From NCBI GenBank assembly GCA_963556495.2, contig OY747713.1, positions 34,421,961 through 34,485,960 of the forward strand: DNA of 64,000 nucleotides, given 5' to 3'. The position numbers were made by a program, and so were the translations under genes. Of the stretch, positions 38,701-51,200 are shown piece after piece. The notes beneath the pieces were generated by a model that saw only the letters and a program-made list of their open reading frames with translations, did not search any database and was not told the origin of the DNA. Source of the stretch: Valencia hispanica. Taxonomy: Eukaryota; Chordata; Actinopteri; Cyprinodontiformes; Valenciidae. Numbering within the stretch: position 1 is the first letter of the stretch; each line of letters opens with the position of its first letter.

Positions 38701-41700
38701 GACTTTGACAGGTGTAAAACAACCAAACCAGCAAAGTAAGAAATGATGATGGGGCAAATTGACCAGCACACTCCAAAAGCCTGTAGTTCTCACCTTTTCC
38801 CTTTTTTCACAATTTAATACTGTTGGCTCCAGTATTCTTGCATGTAAGGCCATTTTGAGGCAAAGCAATGGTGGCTGCCTGCTTCCAGGATTGCCATTCA
38901 ACTGTTTCCAACGTCTTAAGAGACTAAGAGTGTAAAAGCTGTGCCTAGAGAACCCCCCTTCTCATGCTGATTTAATGTTTGAAGAGAATGGAAGTGCCAA
39001 ATGCTCAAGCCATGTGACTGCTGAGTAAAATCCATTTGCAGCGTAGCTGTACTTCAAAACAGGTTTTAGATATTCCTGAAAGCTGCTGTGTATGTGCTTA
39101 TTTTCTTGAAAATGTTAGTTTTTAAAACTTCCAAACCATGAGAAACTCACTGATATCTCAGCTCATACATTAGACAGATTTTTTGTTAATACATAAAATT
39201 TTATTTGTAGAGCAAGTGTACATAATCATGCAGCTAATCTGCAGCAGTTTCTACCTTTTCTCATAAATGAAAATGTCAGTAAATCTGGTTTTATCTCCTC
39301 TTCTGTCTTTGCTTACAGTCTTTAGGCTGTTTCCAGGCAACAGCTCACCCCTACATGCGTATCAGTATTAACGCTCAAATGTTGTTCAGTATTCATTTAC
39401 TGCACTATGACAGATAACTTTTAATATAGCTTCCTTTCATATGCACATTTTTGTTGTTTAGATTATGTTATGTTTGTGTGTATTTTATAAATAAATGTCG
39501 GGACTGCAGCAGCTGAATCTGCAACTGGAAATATGAGTTCAAAGTATCAGTAATATTTAAGGATAGAAAATAGTTTACTAAACCAAAACAGCAGTGTTTT
39601 ATCAGTGTTCATCACCTCCCTTCTGCTTCACAAATTTAAACAGCAAAGAAATCAAAAAACAAAAAAACTAAGCGAATACAATCCCACAAGGGAACCGTTT
39701 TTCTCTTTGCTATTGACTTTTTTATTTCCTCTACATATGCTGGGCCTTTTTACTTTTCTTACCCATTAAATGTTACTCACATAACAAACACAAACATCAA
39801 TGTATTTTACTGTACTTTTATGATAAACACAAAATAGTACTCAAACTGTAAACTAAAAGGAAATGATACATGGTCTTCTTTTTTTACAAATATTAATCTT
39901 GCGAGAGTTGATATCCCATAGCATAATGCTACCACCACCATTTTTCACCATATAGACGGTGTGATAAGGACGATGTGCAGTGTAATTTTTCCACCACCCA
40001 TAGCATTTCCCTCGAAGACCCAAAAAGTAACTTTTGGTGATATTTAACCCAGAGCACCGCGTTCCACATGTTTACAGTGTCCCAAGCCTTCTGATGGCAT
40101 TTTTTCAACATCAACTGTCTTCTTGCTGCTCCTCCATAAAGGCCAGAATTGCGAAGTCTTCAACTAACATTTGGACTGTTAGTAGATTAGACACAATTAT
40201 GCTCTACTTTCTGTTTGTGTATCACAACCCCCCCAAGAAAAAAACAAACAAACAAAAAAAACAACACATTTATGTCTTTGGTGGTAACATCAAGAAAATA
40301 TTAAAATGTTTGTACCTTTGCAAGGCACTGTACCTCTCCTTTGTTTCTAATATGTCCCCACTACTGTCATCCTCAGGGTCAGCAGGGTGAACGAGGGCCG
40401 GGTGGCCTCCCAGGAATGAAGGGCGAGCAGGTACATACTTGACAACCAGTTTCTGCTGAAATGATAACTTGCAGTAAAAATAACTGGTTTCCCTGTTTGA
40501 TTGATCGCATGATCTTTCCTTTAGGGCCCTGCAGGGACGTCTGGTTATCCTGGAACTATGGGGCCACCTGGGTTGCCCGTAAGTTGCCGCCTAATTATTA
40601 AAGAACTGACAGCCTCCTGTCAATTTTTAGACAGGTTCCATAGACACAAGAGACCACACTGATTCACTGCTCTTTTTTGTATGTTTGTCAGGGACTGAAG
40701 GGTGAGCGTGGAAGCCCAGGGAGTGCTGGTCAGAAAGGAGAATTAGTAAGTCGTTGCACAGCCACTGTAATACAAAATTACTTGAGTCCCATGTCGTTGC
40801 CTAACATTTTTTCTTTCATTTTGTAGGGTCCTCCTGGTAGTCCTGGGTATCAAGGACAGTCTGGCTCTCCAGTCAGTGTTTCATCATAACCATATGGTTG
40901 TTTTTAGAGTATTTATAAGGTAAAAAATAACATTGATGTTCAATCTGTGCAGGGCATTAAAGGAGACACAGGACCAGCGGGGCCTGTTGGTTCCAAAGGT
41001 GAACAGGTATGCTTAGTCTAGACTCAGACACATTTGTTAAAAGCCCCCCAAAAATCTGATTATATCAGTCACACATTAAATTGCTTTTTATCTTTATTCT
41101 TTTAATCATTAATACATACAGAAATTTGATGCTAATAAGTCTTTTTTAACAAACATGCATGTTGATCTTTATAAATCAGGAAATGGTTACAAGAAATCTG
41201 ATGTCAAACTTACTGATATCTACTGTCAGAAAAATTCTTAAAAAAATTTGAAACAACTGCAACTGTGATAAACAAAGCTTTATAAAGATGCAAATGTATT
41301 TTGTCACCCCACACAACGATGAGGATGGGAAGCACGCAACACTGTATTGCCAAAAGTATTTGCTCACCCCTTTAAATCATTGAATTCCAATCACTTCCTT
41401 CACTCCAGGTGTATAACACCAAGCACTAGACACTCAGACTGCTTTTATAAACATTTGAAAGAAAGGGTTGCGTTCAGAAGCTAAGTGAAACCCAGCGTGG
41501 CACTGTGATAAGAAGCAACCAGTGCAATCAGTCATGAAAAATTCCTGCCAGATAAATATTCCACTGACTATAAAACAATATTTGTGTAATAGCAAGGTGG
41601 AAACAATTAGGAACAACAGCAACTTGGGCAGAAAATTGTAGTGCACGTATAATCATAGAGCAGGGTTAGCAGAGTCAAGAGCTACAGACATCCAAACTCA

Positions 41701-44700
41701 TTTGGCATTCAGATTATTTAAAGAACAGCGTCTAAAGAGCTTCACGGAATGGGTTTCTTTGGCTGAGCAGCTCCATCCGTAACTTACACCACCAAGCGCA
41801 GTGTTAAGCATTGACTGCAGGGATGTAAAGAATCGGGCTCTAGCGTGGCGCAGGTGTGTTCTCTGGACAAACAGTTATGGCTCTGTACAGTATCTGACAA
41901 TCCAGTTTATGGGTCCAGGTTTGGCACTTGCCAGGGAAATGACTTCCCTGACTGTATTATATCAAATGTAAAATTGTTTGCAGAGGGGACTGGATTTTGG
42001 TGTGGGCCTTATTTTTTTTTAATTGGGTTTGGTCCATTAGTTCCAGTGAAAAGAATGTGTAATCCTTCAGCACAATGACAATTTGGAAAAAGTTATACCA
42101 GTTTTGTGCATTTTGAGATCACCCTCCTTTGTTCGACTATGGTTGTGCTCCAGTGAACAAAGCAAGGTCAATAAAGACATTTATAAGTGAGTTAGGTGTA
42201 AACATAACCTGACTAGCCACCAAAAGTCCTGACTTCTACCTGATATAGCACCTTTAGGATGAAGTAAAAGCCTGTTTTAAAAGACACATGGTGGCAGCAT
42301 ACTGCGGTGTGTTGGCAGTATTACCTCTGTCAGCCTTTGAATGTGCCGTGGCGGCATTGTGAGCCAAGAATACTGCACCATTCGTGCCGCCAAGCTTGAT
42401 AGTAATATTGCTGCAATATTGAAGTCCGAAAGACTCTCTGAACAAGCCATTTCCTGACCCTCAAGCTATTGCTTCAGGTGGACGAACTCTCACAGCTGCA
42501 GCATATGCGTCACTTCTTGTTGGCTCTTTGGAGAGCATCTGTGATCAACTGCACTGGTCACAGATGCTGTCAGCTCCCAGTTAACGAGATGCATTGAGTA
42601 CGGTGTCCAAGTCTTAGATGATGTTCAGATGCTCTCATGGGAATCTTTTTTTATTTTGTTTTTATTTATTTAGTTACCTGCGCTCTGTGCATGATGTTAA
42701 AAATGTTTGCGCGTCTGCAGCAAGTGCTCAGATGTTAGGAGCTGTGCTGCGCCATATGGAGCTCCAGCCATTCAGCAAACTCCAGAGCGCTTACCAGTAA
42801 TTTGGATGAAGAAAGTCCAGGAACTTAATTCTCTCCGGCGGATGAACCAGCAGCATCGGTAGCAGCAGCCAAGAACAAATCAGTGGATAACAGAGACACC
42901 ACCAAAGTAGAGAAGAGAATAGGTCAAATAAAAAGTCCTAGTTCACCCACACCCCCTTTATCGCACCATCGCGTAATCGTTTTTGCGAAACACCTGATGG
43001 CGCCACATTGCCGGCATAGGCTGACCACTTATGAATGACCATAGGCTCCCTGACGCCATCTCCGTTTTGCGGCAAATTGGCCCCATTGTTTTTTAAACAG
43101 GCTAGAGTGGATACTGACAACAAGACCTTCTCATCCAACATCAGTGTCCGACCTCACCAATGCACTTCTGGAAAAATGGTTAAAATTTCCATAAACACAC
43201 TCCTAAAATTGATTAAAAGCCTATCCATAAAAGCTAAAAATAATTGCATAATAGCAAATAGCAAACGGTGGGCTGATATCATCTACTCTATGTCTCAAGA
43301 ATGGGATGTCACTAAAGTCCATATGTGTTCGAAAGCAGACGGGTGAATTCAGTGTAAACAAATCTTTAAAGCCCACTGTAAGAGAACTGCCTCAGAAACT
43401 ATCTTGAGGTCATCAAACCAGATCATCTTCTTAAAAACCATTTACTTATGTGTCTTATTACTGAATAAAAGTTATTTATTCAAAACATTTTCTGTGTGAA
43501 AAGTTTACTACTGTTAGTAGTAGGTGACATACGTGATTTTTTAAAGCATCTTTATCAGGGGTTCAAATAATTATTTCCATATCTGTACATGCTGTAAATC
43601 ATTTTAAAAATGTGTTTACCAGAAAAAGTAAAACATGTCACTTTTTTTTATTCAAGGGTTTCCAAGGACAACCAGGTTTTCCAGGACCACCAGTATGCAA
43701 ACTCTTTAATAAGTGTTTTGTATTTCTTATGGTTATTTTAACGTTGGTAGGAAATTTCAAAATTTTGTTTAATCCTAGGGTCCTCCTGGTCCTGCCGGCA
43801 AACCTGGGAGAGAAGGAGTTTCTGGACTCAAAGGAGAAAAGGTGAGTACAGATGATGATTTTACTGTATGCAACTTTCTTTGCATTCAAAAATGGCCATG
43901 TGTGACAATAATTATTGTATTTCCAAAGGGTAATGACGGTTCCACAGGTTCACAGGGACCACCTGGGCCACCCGGCTCACCTGGATCTCCAGGGCTGATG
44001 GTAAATATGTTATGTTCTTTATTTTTTCGTACATACAGTATGCAATCTTTCTTGTAGCTGTTTGAAACTATCACTAATATGTATGCATTTTTTTAAAAGG
44101 GACCTCCAGGCATTGAGGGAATAGATGGAAAAGATGGCAAACCAGGACAGCGGGTATGTCATACAAATTAGTCATGTGACTTATCTGCCAAAACTCATCC
44201 AGATAACCCTACTGAAAAACCTGCATCTAGTAGATAATCTTCTGAGACAGACTGTTCTCCCTTTATCATCATTATCAGGGAGAGACAGGCCCTCCAGGCC
44301 CAGCAGGACCTCGAGGAATTCCAGTGAGTATCACCTGTATCACTTAAACCAACTGATTTTTCAGATTTCCTCTCAACCCATTACAAAAAAATATGAACAA
44401 AAAATGTATGCTGTAGTGCATTTATAAACGACATAATGACTCCTATGACTAATTTTCAGTTTCTCAAATAAAAAGTGTATTTTAGTTTTTAAAATTTGGA
44501 TGAGAGGAATAGAAGAGAGTAATTGTTGAAAGAAAGAAAGAAGTCACATTTGTAGATTACCATATATAAGGGTCACAGCAATCATGTAGAATAAAATGCT
44601 CTGAATAGATGAGACCAAATTTGATATTTTTGGACTATGAACCACTGGCTGTTTGTGGCAGGAAACTGACACTGCACATGACAATGAACAATGGTAATGT

Positions 44701-47700
44701 TTATTTGGTAGTGTTCACAAATGCGTTACATGGTGCTCCCTATGTTTCTGTCTAACATGCTGACCCAGGAGAAGGAAACAGTCAAGTGAGCCTCCGTGAA
44801 TCCACAAGCAGCTGCCTCTTTTCTTCTCTAAGAATCGTTTTTATCTCTCTTTTAGTCTCTGCATTTCATGTTGTGTTCTACCCGAGAGCAGGTGTTTGAA
44901 ATTTCAAACACAGTCTTCCTCCTTTTTCAGCAGCCCCGGATATTTTTTTCTTTTTTTTTTTCTTTTACTGTGCCGGTCTCATTCTCCTTGATGTCTCTCC
45001 TCAGGGATTCAAAGGGAAAACAGGCCACGTCGGCTTTCCCGGACAGAAGGTCAGCCAACAAACCCATTGCTTTACCATCACACTTTGTCTGTCTGCTTGT
45101 GCAGTTATAGTTACAGCCTGTTTCTTGTGCATCATGCTCGATTATGATCAAAGTCCTTTTACTGTTGAGTCTTCAGTTATAATGTATCACATCCCAACAG
45201 GGAGATGCCGGGCCTGCAGGCCCACAAGGAGCACCTGGCAGGCCAGGACATGACGTGAGTGTTTTTGTTCTCCACCATTACCTCAGTTGGCAAAAATATC
45301 ATAAACTTTAGTTTCAGCGATATAAACATTATAAGGGTTAATGCCATAATCGTTTTCGTAGACAAGAATTGGGTGCTCAAGTTTACATTTACTGCAGCTT
45401 TACACTGCTTCACAGGGATAAAAATTATACTCTCAGCTCTAAATGTATACATAGATCCAGGGGTAGATAGTAACTAGTTACATTTACTCAGTTACATTTA
45501 CTTGAGTAACTTTTTAGAAAGAAATTACTTTTATGAGGAGTTATACAACACAGTACATTTTACTTTTACTTGTGTAATATTATGAAGTATCACTACTTTA
45601 ACTTGAGTATAATTTCTAATTACTCTACCTGCTGCACATACCTTCATGGAATGAAGAACAAACACGTTTTACCAAAAATACACCAGACACAGACACACAC
45701 CTACAGGTTATTGAAGGAGACCACCTGTTTCTACACAAGCTAATGTAATCTGTTGAGCTTGTTGCCCTTTGAGGTCAGGTAAATACAGAGTAAACACCAT
45801 CGATTGTCACTGAAAGTATGTGTTACCTTGTTCTAATATATATAAATATATTCTACCAAAGAAAAGTGGTCAAACATCTGCAACCTGCTAAATGAATATG
45901 TAGCTAAATTTATGAAACTATTATGACAAACACAGAGTGCAATCATAGCAACATCTAAAGTTCAATCTGTGGTCTCTGCAGGGTGACCCCGGTACACCAG
46001 GATTTCAGGGTCGACCAGGACCACCAGGCCAGATTGTAAACACACCTCTGTTCAAGATGATATATTGTGCACAGGTTTATTTCCTAATTGTTTAGCATGT
46101 CAATCTTGAATAATCTGATAACTTTCATTTTCAGGGTCCCATCGGCCCAGCGGGACCTGCAGGGGCTCCTGGTCCATCAGGAGTGGTAAGAGTAAATTTC
46201 AAACATGCCTTTCATTTAATTTGTTTGTCAAGGAAAAAAAAAAGTAATTGAACCTCTCTAAAGTAAAAAGGGAATTAGTTCATTTTCTCCTCTAAAAGAA
46301 ACAGAAGACAAGAGAAACTTGTTTGGGAGAATTAGATATATTAATAGTCCATTCATCCTCCATACCCACTTATCCTAGCAGAGTCGCAGGGACGTGAGGG
46401 TCTAGTGCTTTTCTCCAGGGGTCATTGGGTGAGACTCAGGCGAGACAGGTTGGCAGTTCATCACAGGGCTTTATAGAGAGAGGACAAACAACCATGCATG
46501 CACATATGCATACCTAACGGTAGTTTGGATTAACATGTTAACCTAACAGTCATGTTTTTGGACTGTGAGAGAAAGCTGAAGCACCTAGAGAGAACAGACA
46601 CATGGAGAACAGGGAGAAAATGTAAACTCCAAGCAGAAAGACCCCAGGTTGGGATTTAAAACTTAGGACCTTCTTGCTGCAAGGCAGCAATGCTACCAAC
46701 TGTGCCACCAGTTCCATTTTAATTCTCCTCACGTAGAATGAACCGAGAAACAGCAGATGCTAAAGAAGTGAATGATATCAAGTTCCAATTCTTCCTCTCC
46801 AGGGTATAAAAGGCGATAAGGGCCAATCTGGAGAGAGGGGCCTCCCGGGGATGGTTGGACCTCCAGGACCACCTGGACATCCAGGACTTATGGTTAGTTT
46901 GTTTCTAAATGTGTTCCCCTGTAAACAAAGTTATTGTGTCAGTCTTTAACATGTTTCACTCTTTGTGTTGACTTTTAGGGAGAGCCTGGCAGTGACGGTG
47001 CTGCTGGTAAAGATGTAAGTAGCATCAAACTGATTGTGTTTCCTAGAGTGTAATGGTGAGGGCCTGACGTTGTGAATTATATTCAATACTTTGCAACTTC
47101 TTCACATTTTGTCACATGACTGCTGTAAAAATAATTAATTGCATCCAACTGCCTTTATAATTGAACTAGGAGTAACCATTGTGTAATTTGATCATTATCT
47201 TTATTATATCATCAGTATAAATCCAGCTATTGGTTGAAGGAGGTTTATTAGAGAACATTAATGAACAAACAGCATCATGAATACATAGAAACACAAGCGG
47301 GCTAGTTCAGGCATACAGTTGTGGAGGGGTTAAAGCAAATGTTTCATTTTAAAACAATAATCCAAATGTTCAGTTCATCATCTGAAAATGGAAAGAGCGT
47401 GGCACAACCAAAAACCAACCAATACATTGTAAGTATACAGTTGTCTGCAAGAATAGCATTAATAAAAGAAGCAGCTAAAAAGGACCATACTAACTCAGGA
47501 GGAGCTGTGGAGTGGTACTGATCAGGTAGGAGAATCTCTCAATAGGACAACTATTAGTAGTACACACCACATATTTGGTAATTCTGGAAGACATGGAGAG
47601 GACACATCAAACAGTTGGCAGAAAGGTCAGGTCAGATGAGACCAAAACTGAAACTGTTTGACTACAGGCGAAATCTTACCACTATCTCTTTGGTGAAATT

Positions 47701-48114
47701 AGGTGGTGGCAGCCTAATGCTTGTGGGAATGATACTAAAAAACATCAGCAACACTAGAAGAAAAACTGTTAGAAGCTGCTACTTCTGAGAAATTGCTATT
47801 GAGAGATACTTTCTGTCCAACCTGATTAAGTGTGATCAATTTTGCAAAATAAGAGCACAAATTTAAGTTTCTTTATCTCCAAAATTGATAAACATATACC
47901 CAAAAAAGGCTTGCAGCTTTCATCGCCACACTTTTCAGACTGCTATTAGTAGAGCAATTAAAACAATGTATCCTGTTTCTTCCTTTGGCAGGGTGCACCA
48001 GGCCTGCAGGGGGACAGCGGACAGCCAGGTCAAAAGGTAAGGGATGACTCAGCATAATGTGGTAATGTCCTAATGTGTGTGTGTGTGTGTGTGTGTGTGT
48101 TTGTGTGTGTTTGT

Positions 48115-48200
<86 letters not shown>

Positions 48201-51200
48201 TCAAGCAGAGCGTCAGCCATCCATTACATCCTCAGACTATCTGAAATCAGCAAGAGTTTGCTCTTTTCTGCTGTGCTACAGTCTAGGGAGGCTTTTGTTG
48301 CAACACGATGGTCTTGAAAGCGTCCATTCTCTGTCATTTCTGCCCGCTCAGCACCCACACTTAACACAGTCATCAGTTCACTAACCCTCTGACCCCCCCA
48401 ACCGACCTCCTTCCTCCTCGCCTCACTTCACTCCTCATCAGACTGGCAGTCGGTTGCCCGCCATGCGGAAAAATCCAACAGTCTTGGATCTCTGTGCAGA
48501 CAGTAGCTTACAGTAGGTGGGGAAGTGATAGAGTTATTCTTCAGCCTCTGGGATAATGCTATTAAGCATGAGGGGAGATGCTAGATGAGGCTATTTGTCA
48601 CGCTGACAGGACAGCATTGTCAGGGTTTTAGCTGTGCAGAACAGCGAAGAAAGACAAGAACGGGATCCTCTATTCTTCACACTCGTCTCTATTTCAGGAA
48701 GCACTTGTCTGTCGGTGACGTGTAAACATTAGATGTCCATTATGGACTGCTTTGTCCTCGATAAATCACTGTCGCTAATGTAGCGGAGCTGTTTTTGAGG
48801 GTGTTTACACGGCCTGAATGGTGAGTGCTGCTGTGTGGGAAGTGATAGAGATGTAGAGCAAAGCTGTCTTTAAAAGCCTTCCCTTCTAAAATAGTAAAAA
48901 TCCAAATAAATATAATGAAAATAGTATTTTAACATATACATTCTGGTGGAGTTGGGTAAAAATTACTGACTATTTGTAAAGAAGCTTTAAGATCAAGTCT
49001 TTTTTATTGCATAACAATTATGAAATTTCTTTTGCAAAATTCAACCTTTAGTTTGAATATATTTAGTCAGTCGGGGAGCCACTATTGTCAGCATATCTGC
49101 TAGTAATACTTTGTGTGACCCTATTTAGCTAATAGATACCACTCAGTTTTCTCCCATAACATTTCACAAAGTTGGAGCATACAGAGAGCGTGATATTTAT
49201 CCATTCCTCTTTGGACAATCTCTCTAGATCCTCTCTGATGCTCCCTTTTCTTGAGCTCACCCCAGAGATTACTTGCAGGGTTCAGGTCTGTGGACTTTGA
49301 CGAACATACAAGAAGGTTGATTTTGTCTCTGCTAAACCATTTTTGTGCACATTTGGTCATATGTTTTGTGTCGTTTTCCTGTGAAACCACACAAAAATTT
49401 TTTTTTTTTAATTTTCTTACAAAGTCATCAAAGGATAGTATTTAAAAGTGTTTATGATGCCATGAATTCCAGCAAGTTTCCTAGGGCCTTTGGAAGAGAA
49501 AAATCCTCAACCGGACTCAAAAGTGTGCATGGGGTACTTTCATGCATATTGCATAAGCATTGTTTAATAGAAAACCCACCTGTAGTGTTTGTTGAAGAAA
49601 AAAATAATCTTTGTTTCACCAGACTGATGTCCACGGTTCCAGTTTATGTCTCAACAGAATATAATACACTCATCGTGTTTACATTTGCGATAAGACTGAA
49701 ATTGTGTTTTTTTTTTTTTTTTTTTCTTCTATAATCCTGCTTGCTCTATGATGGACCCATATTTAACTTCATACTATAACCCAAGAAATCAAAAGGGGAA
49801 AATAAACTATGATTTTGTCATATATTATCCCTGAATAATACACTAAAATTAAAAGCTGGATTTTTCAAAAATTCAATGTGAGACTGCAACAAAAGATTAA
49901 TTCATTTTAGGGATTTTTATACATCTTTACTAGGGGTGCTAATAAATGTGATCAGCACATTGTATTGCCACATTTTGAAAAAGGTATATCCATGTTATAC
50001 ATCAGCCTACTTAAGCTTTATTTTCTTTGTATGATCATACCATATTAGTATAACCAATCCATCTCCCAAACAATCTTTTTTCCAAAGTAGGCAATCATAT
50101 ACATAATATACTATAATAATATTATATAATTTCTCTAAGGCACATTCAGAATGTGTCTTAGGAAGACATCCAATCATTTTTCTCTTTAGACCCTATCTTT
50201 AAAACATTTCTACTGAATTACAGGGAGAACCAGGGGCCCCAGGACAGAGGGGTCTTCAAGGAGAGCGAGGTAGACCAGGTCCCCCAGGTGGGGGAGGATA
50301 TCTTGGAAAGGACTCCCAACCCGTGATAGGACCGGTTGGACCTAGAGGGGAAAGAGGGAGCCCGGGTTCTGAAGGACTACCAGGAGCTCCTGGTCCCCCA
50401 GGGCCTCCAGGAAACGATGTGAGATTTACTTACTTTCCTCTCCCAGCACTGTAGCCTGTTCTTTTTTATTACTTTCTTATTTTAATCCTCAGCTTGGCTG
50501 TGTGAAGACGCTAGTACAGTGGCTACAGGCACTCATTGGCTCTATCTGTTCCATTCTAAATTACACATTTTCTACTTTCCGTTTGGTTTTGTTACAGAAG
50601 TGTTCTTTTTCTTCTATTTTTATAGGCTTTTGTCAACTATGATGACATAAAAAACTTCATTCGGCAACAGGTTATCAAGATCTTTGATGGTGAGGACATT
50701 TGCAAACACATACAGTAGTCTGGACGCTTTTTATGCATAATGCACGATTTTCTACATCAACTGAGTATTTTCTCTGAAAATCACACCTTTTGTTGAAACT
50801 ACTTCTGTTTATTCTTTGGTATATAAGTGCTTCTGCTTCTTTGAAATTTTTATTTTTTCCCCCGATTCTGCTCCCTTTTCTTAGAGAGAATGGGCTACTA
50901 CATGTCTCGCATGCAGATGCCAGTAGAGATGGTGGCATCACCCGGTCGACCAGGACCCCCAGGAAAAGATGGTGTTCCAGGTACTCCTGGACCCCAAGGT
51001 GCTCCAGGGCTCCCAGGACAGATCGGCAGGCAGGGTCGGCCAGGAGGACAAGGGCCCTCTGGTGAATAGTTTTTGTTGGGTTTTTTTTTTACTTCTGCAT
51101 TGTTCTAAATAAAGTATGAATAAACCTTTAGTTTCCACGCATCAAAGTATGTCTTTCCTTCCGTAGGACCACGAGGACCATCAGGAGTAAAAGGTGATAA

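Larger units (their letters stand above)
33924..40376. other. 6.45-kb intron, largest in the window
   Basis: From left to right: the TA array and Tc1 transposon (33994-35753), unassigned AT-rich sequence (35754-36990), a LINE-tail-like repeat (36995-37320), two SINE-like copies (37709-38425), unassigned sequence (38426-39780) and an antisense Tc1 remnant (39780-40345). No exon was recognised. Confidence 0.5.

Noticed and set aside
39329..39341. RFX X-box GTTTCCAGGCAAC in an intron
   Set aside because: The left half-site deviates at the fourth position. A single imperfect match in AT-rich DNA is expected by chance.
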